From Monocercomonoides exilis (lineage: Eukaryota > Preaxostyla > Oxymonadida > Polymastigidae), in assembly GCA_001643675.2 (NCBI GenBank), contig LSRY02000009.1:1187501-1251500 (forward strand): a stretch of 64,000 bases of DNA, in the 5' to 3' direction. Numbering within the stretch: the first letter of the stretch is position 1; each line of letters opens with the position of its first letter. The notes beneath the pieces were generated by a model, which was given only the letters and a program-made list of their open reading frames with translations, searched no databases and was not told where the DNA came from. The position numbers were made by a program, and so were the translations under genes. Shown one piece after another: positions 10,896-22,073 of the stretch.

Positions 10896-13379
10896 ATGAT
10901 TCTTTCGTTAGTGATATTACATATTGTGCTTTCAGTATATTCAACAGATGCAACTGAGGCGTATGCCAAAAAAGGTGAAGAAGGAGGAAAAGGAACGTTT
11001 GCTGAACCTGTTGGAACGATAAGTGGTGCATATGCTTTATTTGATAACAAAGAAAGTGTATCAGGAGATGCAATAAAAATTATACATACAGCTGATGCTC
11101 TTCCAGCAGATCATGTTGAATTTGCAAGAGACAATGGAATAAAAATTGTTGGAGTGACCGATGATGGTGAAAATGAAGCAGAAGTTGAATTAAATTGTGA
11201 CGCCAAAATTGGAAGTGATTTGTTCGTATGCAAGAAAACAGTAACATTTGATCACGTAAAATTCGGTTTCCCATTTTCATTGGATGTAAATGAAGATCCA
11301 GATAATCCTGAAAATACAGAAAAGAATCAACAAGGAGAATCGTTCTCGTTGATTGTTGAGGATGCAAATACAGTAGCTTTAACAATTGATAAATGTAAAT
11401 TTATCAGACCAGGGACAATAGGAAGCGAAGATGTTGCAAAAATTCATCTTGTAAGAGTTGAAGCAGGAAAGTTTTCAATGAACACTGTTGAATGCACACA
11501 TGACACCAATAAAGTGACATTTTCGGCTACTCCGTTTTTGATTGATTGAGTAACAGAAGTTAAATTGACAACATTGACATTGAGCAAGATTTCATCGAGT
11601 ACAAGTGCTGCGATGAAAATCACAAGTACAAGTTAGGTTGAGATTTCATTGGATACATGCACATTTTCAAAATGTGCATCAACAGTCGATACAACAAGCG
11701 GAGCATTGTATGTTAAGAGCGAACATATTGACAGCATATTCACTATTGAGAACAACGGTATTACAAAATTCGATGGTTGCACATGTGCAAAAGGGAATTC
11801 AGGAGGTCGATATCTGGAAATGACAGCAATAACCGAAGCAACTCAATTATCATGGCCCGAAACAGGAGATAATTTGGTATTCACTGGATGCACAGCAGGA
11901 GATGATGATTCCAAAAAGAATACAGGAATATATTTGGATGTGCCAGATGCTCTTCACAGAGCTATTGCTGCAGCAATGAAGATGAGCTTTGCTGCAGGTT
12001 ATGTAGTTGGAGAAAATGATTGTGTAGTTGCAGCGAAATTTGGAAATGATGATATTGACTTCACTGCTAAATATTTCGATGCAAAGCCGTTAGAAGTGTA
12101 TGTGATGAAAAGTGGAACCGGAGATGGAACAGAGTATTAGAAACCTTTGAATAGCTTAAGTGCAGCTTATACAAAAGTGACTGAAAATCAAAGCGAAGGA
12201 GGTTATATTATCAAAATAATCAAAGAAACGAGCCAAGATAATATTCTTTCTGCAGAACATGTAGAATTCAACAAAGAAGAAGGATTAATAATTGTTGGTG
12301 TAACCAAAGCTAATGAAGAAGAAACAGAAACTGAAGCAACACTTGCTTGCATAATCGAAATTGGAAAAGATTTATTCACTTGCAACATAAAAGTCGAGTT
12401 TAGAGGAATCTCCTTCTTATTCCCAATGTCATTGGATGAACCCAATTCTCCAACTCCATCAAAGAATGATCCCTAACCAGTTAAAACATTCTCATTGTTT
12501 GTTTCAAAAGGCGAAGATGCGAAATTGAGCATCAAAAGCTGAAGATTTGTTAGACCAGAACCTGTTGCACCGACAAATGATGAAGAAAGTTCAAAAATAC
12601 ATCTTGTGAAAATTGAAGAGGGTTCACTATCAATGAAATCTATCGAATGCAAGGGCGATAACGAAGTCAAATTCGAAGAATCATTGTTTGTTATTAATGG
12701 TGCTTCTTCTATTGAATTTGATACAGTTGAGATCAATAAAGTGAGTGTAACAAATGGAGCAGCAATTATCATGCAGGATGCCACTGATAAAGTTTCGAGT
12801 GTTAAAATAGAAGGACTGAGCATGAACGAGGTGAAATCAGAAAAGGGATTGTCAGCAGGTGTTAAGATCAAGATGGTTGATAGTGGTTCAAAAGTGGAAA
12901 TGGGAAAAGATAAGAAATGTTCATTCAAGTCGTGTGTTGCAACAGCAGGTAATGCAGGAGCAATTTTCATTGAGATGAAAAAGGCAGATGATCATTTGAA
13001 ACTTCCAGGGGAAGGCAAACTTGAATTAGCAAACACGAACAAAGGGAAAGATTCATCGGTGGCATCGTTGTGCATCATTGCAGAAGACTTTGATGACTTC
13101 TGCAAGAAGGAAGGTTCGTTTGAGTTTGCGAAGGATTACAACGATGGTAATAAAGGATGGATTGTGGGAGCAAAAGAAGAAGGTGGTGATCTTGAAGATG
13201 TGTATGAGAAATACTTGAAGAAAGAGGAGCCGAAAGAGGAGCCAGAACCAGAAAAGAAGAAGTCAAATGCAGGAACAATTGTTGCAATAGTTGTTCCTAT
13301 TGTGGTTGTGGTGATTGTTGTGGTTGTGGTGATTATTGTAATTGTTGTTGTCAGGAAGAAGAGGTCTCGGAACTACTAA
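10896..13379 (+). pseudogene. Type-I membrane surface protein with two beta-helix-like repeats, five in-frame stops
   Basis: One frame of 828 codons spans the whole region. It starts with a signal peptide (MILSLVILHIVLSVYS). It ends with a polar stalk (EEPKEEPEPEKKKSNAG), a Val/Ile-rich transmembrane helix at about 13276-13353 and a basic tail RKKRSRNY, so the protein would be anchored at the cell surface. Two homologous halves are visible: HVEFARDNGIKIVGVTDDGE with DLFVCKKTVTF, and HVEFNKEEGLIIVGVTKANE with DLFTCNIKVEF. This layout is familiar from large oxymonad families of predicted right-handed beta-helix surface proteins. The frame is interrupted at 11547 (TGA), 11634 (TAG), 12138 (TAG), 12474 (TAA) and 12540 (TGA), without a single frameshift. 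The last TGA aligns with Cys in the first half (DKCKF against KS-stop-RF). Most likely it is a young pseudogene decaying by point mutation; recoding is the alternative. Confidence 0.72.
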
Positions 13380-14639
13380 AAAATGGAGGAGTGAAGTCAG
13401 TGATTGTTGTTGATGCACAATAATAAAAAATGTTTAAAGAATTCTTTTTCATTTTTTTTAAAATTAAGTTAAACCCGTGATGCTGATGTTTTGATTTTTA
13501 TTATGCTTGTTTGTTGATTACAAACATGCAATCTTTTATCTGTTTCCTTCTTTTCTATTCTTTTCCTTTATCTTTTGATAAAATTAATTTGTTGGCTTTT
13601 ATTTATGGCAAATTGCCATACACTATTATCATCATTGAAGCTGTAGACAATCTTTGATGAATATATTAGCAAAACTTTTCAACAAATATTTATTTTTTGA
13701 AATCCTATTTGACTTATCGTGCATTTGTCGTTCAATAAAAAGTTTGCGATTTTTCAAATTATCTTTTGATCCTTGTTGATAAATAAGAATGTCTATTGAA
13801 AAACATTTTAATGATAATGTTCATTGAAAAATATATGTTGAAATATATTGGCTTTTAAATGAAGAGGAATTCAAAAATGGCTAATGTTGATTTGAAATGA
13901 AAGTTTATTGTTGAAATATTGAATATGAACAAAATTTATTTATTTATTTATTTATTTGATTTAATGAAGAATGAATAATCGAACGAAAAGTGATTCTTTT
14001 CCAAATTGATTTAAATATTCAATAAGATTGTTCAAGTTCTTTATCTTTCCATCTATTTTGTCCATCAATTTAAAGCACACATAAATTTCTTTTCTTCTTT
14101 TTTTCCCCCAGTCTATACCTAATTTTGCTGATCTATTTATTTTGCATGATAACATTCCTGAAAATTGAATTTGCGAGGAAATCTAATTCTTAATTATTAC
14201 TGATCAAAAAAAAAATTTGAGAGAGAAAATAGATATCCAATTTCTTCTCTTCATATTTGAGAGACCACTGCTTATTCGGAGCTTTTTTTCTGCAACTCAT
14301 TTGAGTTTCAGCCGTTCGTGTTTATTCTGAAATCTCAAGTCTTTGCAACTGGGCTCTTGTTCTAAAAATGAATGTTACTGATTCCTGATCCTTCTGCTCG
14401 CTTTTTGAAGAAGATCTAGTCTGAAACTCACTTGATTTTCCCTGGAAAGTTGAACTGCTTTGCTCTTTTCGACTTTCACAGCGGATCTTTGTGATTCTTC
14501 AAACATCTGACTCTATTCTTTCTATTGATTCGCCTTCAGACTCAGCCTCTGAATGAATTTGTGTGGAAATTTCTTCGTTCGTGTTTTCTGATTCTTCATT
14601 TTCTGAGTGGCTTCCTTCTCTTTCCCTTGCATTCTCATT
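13380..14639. other. AT-rich intergenic DNA with a TTTA microsatellite
   Basis: A (TTTA) tandem repeat of about six units lies at 13935-13958. Position 13961-14155 has only an ORF of AT-driven composition. From about 14280 the minus strand starts to look like the polar C-terminal tail of the tyrosine recombinase that follows (for example REREGSHSENEESENTNEE just above 14560). Confidence 0.5.
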
Positions 14640-15620
14640 CATTATTGCCAAAATAACGTTTGCCATTGATTTGGATAATCGACTCTTGAAGGAATGCTAG
14701 ACCAGCGTGTTTGTCCTTGGTGACAATCGTGCCAACTTTGCAATTTGAGCTGGTGGAATATCATCCATTGTTAACTCCGACAGAGTTGCCGCTTTGAGAA
14801 AGAAAGGTGTGAATTTGGTTGGAATTCCTGCTTCTTCCATTGCATCCTTCGCCAGCCTTCTTATTCCGGAAACTGTGAGTGGCTCAAAGGTTTCTGTGTT
14901 AAGCAGCAAATGGGAAGTTCTGCTATTCTTTGTTTGAACAATTTCCCATAACGTTCAAATTGCTGAAACTGGGCAAATGAAAGGTACTTCTGACAGAAAG
15001 TGAACTGCGATTTCTGTTCTGGTATTTGATGTTTTTAAGGAGGTATCCAATTAAACACCATCCTCTGTAATTCTTGACTGGGACATGTTCACCCTTTCCA
15101 ATTCGGTGAACCTGCAGGCCGAGAAAAGCATTGTTAGAGTAATAACTTTGTGTGTAAGTGCTTTGAAAGTTAAATCGATATTTGGTCCCAGTTCATGATA
15201 GTATTTAAGCAGTGTTTTTGGATTCCATATCTCAGGCACTGTCTTCTTTCTTGTAGTGTCAGTCCTTCTGAACGATCGAAAAAAAATTCTTATAATTGGA
15301 ATCTTTCCCAAGGCTGTGTTGAATGCGAGCAATGAGAAAAAGGAAACCACTCTTCTAATCATCTGAAGCACAGAAACTTTGACCCCTTTATTCTTTAATG
15401 ATAAAAACATATCTGCACATTTTGCAGTCCACTCTGGTAGATTGTCTGGTATTTCTGTGTGCGAATGCATAATTTCCATTGTTCAGCAAAATGTGCAAAT
15501 CCGAAAAGGTATCCATCCCATGTGGATTGTGCAACGCCTTGTATGCATTGCTCACCACGCTCCTCTGAAATCTTTCGTTCCTGAAAAGCTTGCTTCCACT
15601 ACTGTTGACCTTTTCTTTTG
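14560..15620 (-). pseudogene. DIRS-type tyrosine recombinase, degraded
   Basis: The N-terminal core-binding part lies at about 15430-15620 (FRNERFQRSVVSNAYKALHN in one frame). It continues in another frame from 15479: PEWTAKCADMFLSL, then ITLTMLFSACRFTELERVNM with the first catalytic Arg of the R-x-x-E block. After a TAA at 15051-15053 the frame reads LDTSLKTSNTRTEIAVHFLS and FICPVSAI, then a TGA, then FEPLTVSGIRRLAKDAMEEA and IAKLARLSPRTNTLV. A TAG follows at 14694-14696 where the intact relative at 63.2 kb has Gln (VAQEYY). The nucleophile region HSF replaces the usual Tyr-containing EYY, so this copy would be inactive even without the stops. Confidence 0.75.
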
Positions 15621-15639
15621 AGGTATTCAGAAGAATGAG

Positions 15640-17500
15640 CCTGAGCTTCCCAGGAGGAAGACATACTCATGCCTTCTTCATTGATGGGCCTTCCAACAGT
15701 TTCTGGTTGTTGTAATTCAGCTTCCGACTGGAGAAGTTGCCGTTGTGCAAAAGAACTTCCCAGTTCTGGCCTCTCCAGTTCGGCAGGAGAAGAACAACTT
15801 GAGCTCTCTCCTGCTGCGATTTCCGAATAACCATCGGAATTAGCGGAATTGGAGGATGAGCAAGAACACATTCCTGACGCCATGGAACTGATTATCCGTC
15901 TTCGGATATGCGGCTTCCGATGATGCACAATCTTTTCTCTATATGATTGTGTTGAGGTGCGAATGCATCGACTGTTGGTCTGACTTTTGTTAATGAGAGA
16001 ATTCTTCGGAAAGCTTCTTCGGTTATTGAATAATCCCCTGCACTTATCAATCGAGACAGTGAATCCGCTCTGCTGTTCTTCTGCACCGGAATGTGATGAG
16101 CTCTCAGATGAATTCCCATCTTCTCTTTCCACGTCCACATCCTGCGAAGGATTGGCCTGAGGGTCTTTGCAGTTCTCCACCGATTGATGTTGAAAACAAC
16201 AGAGCTTTTTTCCGACCTCAGTGAAAGTTGAGAAAATAAGTTTGTTTTGATAATCTGTGAGAAATTGCGGAGTGCCAATAACATAAAAAACTGTTCCCTG
16301 AAATTTGATGATTTGTTGTGAGCGTATTTGTGGAACTTTTCATGCCAGTCCAGAATTCTGTTGTTGATTCGAAGTGTCGCCACCATAGCTAGCTCCGATG
16401 CATCAGTTGTTTGTGTTGCCTGAGGAAAAAATAATGGTTGGAGTTGTCGAGGCTTGTTCAGGTTCAGAATCCGTTTCCGTTCCCGTTTCTCCTTCAGCAC
16501 AGAGGCATTCATCATCATCATCCAGCTCCATCCTGTTGTCCTCACATTCTTCTGGAACAGACAATGCAAAACCACCATCAGGAGTGATGCGTCTTGTCTG
16601 ATAAAGCGAACTGCATTTATCTTCCCAATTAGTGAAGCGAAATCTTTTGTACGAACTTGTTTGGCCTTGACGCTCTTTTTCTCCCAGAGACAGAGGAGAG
16701 CTGCAAGAGAAAAAGCTTTGTCTTTTTCCAATCTCGCTGTGAACTCCTCTGTATCACAGTCGAAGCCCAAATAGGTGAATCTCTTCGTTGGTTCCAACTG
16801 GCATTTGTCCTTGTGAACCATTAGTCCCAAACTTATTAGGAACAACATCATTTGGCTCTTTATTCTTATTAAATACTCATTGTCCAGGTGGAGTATTATC
16901 ACATCGTCGAGATATGCAATCATTCTCACGTTCCATCTTTTCTTTGTAACTCTTGTTTCCTTCCTCAGAATCTTTGTGAAAATTTTTTGTACATCCATAA
17001 ATCCAAATGGCATTCTTTCGAATGAATAATCTGTTCCTTCGAACATGAAACTGAGATACGGTTTCAAATCTGATGAGACGGGGATGAGGTAATATGCTTG
17101 AACCAGATCCAACGTAATTGCATGATTGTCTTTCTGAATGAGGTGTTCTACAGTTTTCTCGCTCTCGCATTTTAAGTGCAAGCTCCTCATTGCAGCATTT
17201 AGTGGATGACAATCGAGGATCTGACGCCAGGCTCCTGACTTCTTTTTGAAAAAAAACACATTGTTTCTGAATTTGACCTGATTCACAGAACTTTAGTTGA
17301 TTATGCCTGAATCCAGTTGTTCCTTTAGCACACTTCTGAAAGCTCTCCGCTGTTCCTCGCTCATTCGCTTTTCTCCATCTTCCCAAGCTCTTTCTTTTAA
17401 TCTTTCTTTTGCTTTTTTGTCCTTCCAACAAGCATGTGCTCCAAGTCTGATTGATTATCCTCCCTTTATCTTGTCCCATTCCTGGGAAACAATGTAGTTC
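15640..17500 (-). pseudogene. DIRS-type reverse transcriptase/RNase H, largely open but degraded at both ends
   Basis: The best segment, 15892-17286, is open for 464 codons. RT motifs in order: FFFKKKSGAWRQILDCHPLN, AITLDLVQAYYLIPVS, SFERMPFGF, MIAYLDDVIIL (catalytic YxDD), then CQLEPTKRFTYLGFDCD. RNase H follows with TTDASELAMVATL (first Asp) and PVQKNSRADSLSRL. The DIRS signature PTVDAFAPQHNH comes next. The frame then changes, and ECVLAHPPIPLIPMVIRKSQ with LLLPNWRGQNWEVLL appears in another minus frame at about 15740-15860. This is the conserved DIRS segment normally following RNase H. Upstream, a TAA interrupts DSGIIN-SSVNQVKF. The element transcribes towards lower coordinates, and the YR follows immediately. 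Confidence 0.82.
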
Positions 17501-17509
17501 TGCCTCTAA

Positions 17510-18060
17510 TTATTATTTGAGCGCTTATTAGCATTTCTTGTCTCCCTCGGAACACACTGAAAGTCCCCTGCTCCATGTCTCCGCTGTCCTTCTTTGGGTG
17601 TATCGAAAATGTGGTTGACTTCGAGGCGTCCGGGGCCAACTTCCAAAAAACCGCCTTCAACTGAAGCCCTTTGCCTGCGTTGTTCTGTATGATGATCTTC
17701 CGACATTATCTGTTCTCTTTCGAAAATTATCCCCTCTGTGGAATTTTGAATTTGCTTCTGTTCAACACGAACCTCCTCCAAAATGTCTTGTTGCCTCTTT
17801 ATTAATAAGCATCACGTCGTATCTGCCACCATCTTTCAAGCGGCTGAAAACCCATATCTGCCTCGGATCCGAGCTCTTCTGGCTTTTTGAATTATCTGAG
17901 TCACTAGTCACAAAGCATCTTTTGTTATCTCACGAGTTAAATCTGGTTTCGTCTTTATGTTCTGAATGGATAATAACATTGCTTTGTTAGCTGGAAATAA
18001 ACATCTTTTTGCCTACTCGCCAGCCTTGTCCAATGCGTCGCGATACCAGAACTGTGACCT
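17510..18060 (-). pseudogene. Gag-like remnant of the DIRS element
   Basis: Minus-strand reading gives SQFWYRDALDKAGE, a TAG, AKRCLFPANKAMLLSIQN, KPDLTREITKDAL, a TGA, then LVTQIIQKARRARIRGRYGF. This looks like the helical capsid-type ORF found upstream of RT in DIRS elements, but the match is by position and composition only. Lower down a polar stretch (EEVRVEQKQIQNSTEG) leads into the RT. Confidence 0.4.
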
Positions 18061-18504
18061 TACTGCTACCGGTGGGCAGAGATATGGAATATCGGATATA
18101 AATTTATTTTGATTAAGATCTATCAATATTATCGATATATGTGCATCTGGTGGTTGTTATCATCTGGTATAATAAGTTGGAATAGGTAATGATAATCAGA
18201 TAGAGGTCATGAGGAGATTGCTGATATTCTTAGGGGTTATCATGATTAGATATTCAGTGATGTTCAATAAAGAAGGAGTTATTGATAGGTGTAATCGAGA
18301 TACATCAATAGCCGATATACCATATCTCCAAGGAGGAAAATTGGCTATAAGATTAACTGAAAATGTTCAAGTTGGTAAATTAATGGTAAAATTGTATGTT
18401 ATCGTTGGTGAAATACATGAGTTGAACATGAGTTGAACATGTGATGTGAGCGTGGGTGAAATCGCAAATATAAATAATTTATTTTGTTTTTTGTTTTACA
18501 GTGA

Positions 18505-18717
18505 ATGGGTCAGAAGAAGATATACGTAACTGTGGAAGAAGCTAAAGCGGCTCAATAGAGACAAAATTAACAGTTTCAGGAAAAACGCAGGGAAGAAACT
18601 AAGTATTTCAACGAACATGTATCTGAAAAATAGAAGAAGTTGATTTAGATATTGAGGAGAAAGCTTATCGAAAGTGATGAGCTGTTTGATGAGTTGATAG
18701 GAAAAGTTAATGGTTAA
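18505..18717 (+). pseudogene. Small coiled-coil ORF interrupted only by TAA/TAG
   Basis: Starts at ATG directly after an in-frame TGA; a T-rich tract ending TTTTACAG lies just upstream and resembles a 3' splice site. The frame reads MGQKKIYVTVEEAKAAQ, TAG, RQN, TAA, QFQEKRREETKYFNEHVSEK, TAG, KKLI, TAG, ILRRKLIESDELFDELIGK, then TAA at 18715. There are no TGA codons and no frameshift. The start 'VTVEEAKAAxxRQNxxFQEKRREE' resembles short basic coiled-coil ORFs found in Polinton-like and retroelement contexts (from memory). Each interruption sits where Gln would suit the helix. It may be a gene read with TAA/TAG as Gln in a former host, or a decayed ORF. It lies about 850 bp from the helicase, on the opposite strand. 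Confidence 0.5.
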
Positions 18718-19559
18718 GTTGAATGCGTTTATTTTTTGTTGGAAGAGTTTATGGTTGCTTGCCTGGACCGGGTTGACTGGGTAGTTATTTATGATACTGT
18801 GGCATGGAAATATTGGGTTAAATCTCCGAGCTTTTCACCTGCACTGGGTGCACCTGGTCAATTTCATTCTCCAAAATATGTGGGCAAACGGGCAAACTGA
18901 GCAAATTGGGAAAAATACGATTAATATGCAAATAGATGAAATATTACAGACTACACACGTTATTTGTATCTACAGTTGAATCAAACAGTGTACACGTTGA
19001 TGTCATGGTGAATTGCCAACATCTATATTTTTCACAAAATTTGGGGCTTGTTTTGGTGTATTTACTTTGAAAAAGTGTCAATCGGTAGACCGGATACCGA
19101 ATTGTGGAAATATCGAGATGCTTGGGGAAGGTAAATATTGGCTAAAATCTCCGTGCTGGAAGCGTGTCCTGGTGTCCTGGTGGACCGGATCTTTTAATTT
19201 CATCTGAAAAGAGCTGCCAACATGCCATTTCTTCCAACATGGGTGTTTTCCACCTTATTTGTCGTGCTTTTGAGGAATTCTATTAATTTTCGATCATGTT
19301 GTCATCTTGCCACATTGCCACATGATATCGTTGATGGAAAATAACAAGTGGCATACATCAGTTATATCGTCAGTGGAACACATCAGTTTGCAACTACGTT
19401 GCTCAGGAGACTTTGCCTCCGTTGTCATTATTTCAGGAAGAAATTTTTAATTTTTGATGAGACAAGTTACTTGTCACAGTTTGTTCCGATATGATTTTCA
19501 GTGAAATATCGTTTATTTTGCATTAAAAATGATGTAAAAGTTGTGAATAACAGGTGAAA
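18718..19559. other. Flank of the replicon-like element; weak internal repeat
   Basis: No gene is supported. Two stretches (around 18800-18850 and 19130-19180) share AAATATTGGNTAAA followed by TCTCCG and surrounding CCGG/CTGG-rich sequence, suggesting an imperfect direct repeat. A 17-bp inverted repeat with one mismatch is present just upstream, at 18079-18095 and 18312-18328. Confidence 0.3.
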
Positions 19560-20861
19560 ATCGTTTCAAAACACGTAATTGTCTGCACACGCAGCACAAC
19601 ACATCGATGACAGAAAGTGATGCTGTAATGATATCTTCCTTTGCATCCGTTGTTGGAATAGCTCTTGTGTTGAAATTGGAGAGATCTTTTTTGAGGAAAT
19701 AACAGAGAAGTTATTCATTGAATTCATAATCGAAAGAACTTGTGAAATCCTTGAAGAATGTGAGATTGTTCTTTTTTTTTGAGTTACAATTACAGACAAC
19801 ATATCTCCTGTCACCAATTTCATTCTTTACCGGGTATGTGTGATTTGTCACAAATATGAAATTAGCTACGTTCTCGGCTGTTCTTCTTGGCTGATTCTTC
19901 TCATAGATTCTGATTGTCGAATCCGTGATAATACTCTTCAATGCATCAAAGAAAGCTGTTCGATCATCTCCAACATTCTTCAATTCGTTAAGTTCAATCA
20001 GTATTTTTCCTTCAACGATGGAGTTGAACTGTTCTGTCAGTTCTGCAATTTCTGTGACATTTGGACATGAATATCCTGCTTGCAGTTCAGCAAGTACTTT
20101 TGTCCAGACATTCTTTCCAATACCTTGCAAACCTTTGAGAACAAGTGTTGTTTCTGCTTTTTTACCAGGATTATGAACAATTGAAGCAATCCAACAGAGG
20201 ATGCATCGATAGAGTTCTTCGTTATTGTTGGCGATAACCTCTCGTGTGAAATCCAAAATGGTTTGACGATTTCATCGTTTTGTTCATTTGCCATTTGGTA
20301 TTTGAACCCATGGAATAGGGAGAATATTAGAGGGTTATCTGAGAAGAACTTCATCTCATCGATCGATAGAACATGTGAGTACTGTTCGAAAGCTGCCTCA
20401 ACTGTGAGAGTTTTTTTATCATCATGCCAGAGTTTTATTGTTTTGAACAGTTTGTACATTGCTGATTTTGTCTTGAATGTTATCGAATAACAAGAGGAGT
20501 GAATGTCAAACTCTTTCACAATGAATTCCATCCTTGCTTCAACAAACCTCAGAACTTTTGTGAGATCTTTAGCGACTTCAGACAGTGGGGAGTATTGTTT
20601 TTGACAAGCGTTATCCCTGATTGCAGAGAATGAAAACGATGAGTTGAGATATATTTCATGAACAGTGATCTCTCGTGGAGGTTCTTCCTTTTGCTCATTC
20701 TCTTTTCTGGGAAGGGGAATGATCATGTCGTTGTAATATGTTGGATTCCATCTCTTGACAACCTTTAGTTGAACAAATGGATGTGACTTGTGATTTCTGT
20801 TCCTGTTTCGTTTCTCTTCATAGTGAGTGATTGCATTTGATGTTGGAGCATCTATCTCTTT
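19560..20861 (-). pseudogene. C-terminal part of a primase-polymerase/SF3 helicase (helicase domain), split by a transposon
   Basis: The minus strand from 20861 encodes the linker and helicase of a DUF5906-like replication protein. Walker A is LKGLQGIGKNVWTKVLAEL. The Walker B region is EGKILIELNELKNVGDD. Sensor-type segments follow as NVANFIFVTNHTYPV and EIGDRRYVVCN. The first 200 codons are in one frame. One nucleotide appears to be missing near 20260, where IVKP should run into ILDFTREVIANNNEELYR. A TAA follows FDYEFNE near 19711, but the same frame continues with family-like sequence (LLCYFLKKDLSNFN, AIPTTDAKEDII). The N-terminal primase half is at 32561-33375, beyond the hAT insertion. 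SF3 helicases of this kind drive replication of viruses, plasmids and large transposons. No host-gene role is suggested. Confidence 0.8.
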
Positions 20862-20886
20862 GATTTGAGTAAACCTGAATGACGTG
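20862..20886 (+). repeat. Target-site duplication and left terminal repeat of the 11.7 kb hAT element
   Basis: GATTTGAG (20862-20869) is followed by TAAACCTGAATGACGTG. The other end (32537-32560) has the inverse CACGTCACTCAGGTTTT followed by GATTTGAG. The duplication can be read as 8 bp, or as 10 bp (TGATTTGAGT) if the terminal bases are assigned to the target. Confidence 0.85.
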
Positions 20887-21519
20887 CTGACTTTTGACGT
20901 GAAATTTTCGAATTCTGACGGACTTGGAAATTCCATTACTTCACCGTAAATATTTTTTCTAATTCTCTCATTGTCTTTTGAAAGTGTTAATATTATTTTT
21001 ATTCTAATAATATATCCTTTAAAATAATTAATAAATAATATCTTTGTATTTTGTTTTTATTTTTGATCACACAAATAACTTGTATTTCACTGACGTATTA
21101 GTCATTTGAGGAATTTAAAATGTCATTGAAGGTCACTGACGTCAGCTTCAGTCAATAAGCAAATGGAAATACTGTCGAAAGGTTTTCAAAGTGAATTGCC
21201 TGACGAGTTGGTTTCGAGCCTCAATAACCCTCTAATTGTTTGCTTTTCAAAAAATGCATTTGATAAAATATATTATTTTGTATTTGATTCATTGCAAAAA
21301 GAAGCCTATGAAACAATGAAAAAGAAAATGGAAAAAGCGAAGTGCACTTTTTTTCAACTACAAAAACGCATTAACTCAAAATATGGAACAGGATAACGTC
21401 ATATTGGAAAATGAAATTCAAGATTCATTTTTTGTAAATTTTTCCAAGTGTTCATTCATCCAAAAAAGAAAAATGAATATATATCAAAGCTCAAATTTGA
21501 ACTGTTGGAAGATAATTAA

Positions 21520-22073
21520 TGGATCACTTATGAAATTACGGACGAAAATGGATGTACAGGGAAAGATTGTCACAAGAATTTCCTTTGCCCTGTATCCAAG
21601 GATGGATATGCTTGTGGTATATCAGGAAGGAAGAATTATTCTATTACTAAACATCACAAATGCGATTCACTGAGTTTTCGAGAATTTTTGAATTTCAAAA
21701 AACAGATAGATTTACCCATAACCTAAAGTTCTCAAGAGCGCTCTATATCATTTGAACGAGATTGTTCACCAAAAGAATTGGAAAAACATTTAATTTCGAT
21801 GATTGGAAGGTGCAACGCTTCTTTTTTGTCTTCATCCAAAAGGAAGTTAATTCATTCATATTCTCCTTAATTCGAGCCGATCAAGCTAATCCTTCTATTT
21901 CACATATGTCAATTTTCCCATACTTAACACGAAGGAAAATTTCTCATTTGATCATCAATGAAAAAACTGACAAAGAGAAGGAAAAAAAGCAAAAAGTTTC
22001 AAACAAGTAAATAAGCGTAATGTTTGATGGAGCAACTGCTGCTAATAAAAAGTATATGGGTGAAAATTTTTGA
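21520..22073 (+). pseudogene. N-terminal part of hAT transposase (BED-like finger and first catalytic Asp block)
   Basis: At 21520-21675 the frame WITYEITDENGCTGKDCHKN then LCPVSKDGYACGISGRKNYS and ITKHHKC gives the Cys/His pattern of a BED-type zinc finger, the DNA-binding head of hAT transposases. After a frame change, 21762-22073 reads VNSFIFSLIRADQANPSISH, a run of basic residues, a TAA, then ISVMFDGATAANKKYMGENF. The latter fits the hAT segment containing the first catalytic Asp. The sequence then loses similarity, and the remainder resumes at 25.6 kb. Confidence 0.62.

Larger units (their letters stand above)
14560..18060 (-). mobile_element. Decayed DIRS-type tyrosine-recombinase retroelement
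   Basis: In minus-strand order the region holds a gag-like remnant (17510-18060), a reverse transcriptase with RNase H (about 15640-17500) and a tyrosine recombinase (about 14560-15620). This gene order and the YR in place of a DDE integrase define the DIRS order. Every ORF is broken by stops and frameshifts. The terminal and internal complementary repeats could not be delimited by eye, so the outer bounds are approximate. Confidence 0.8.
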
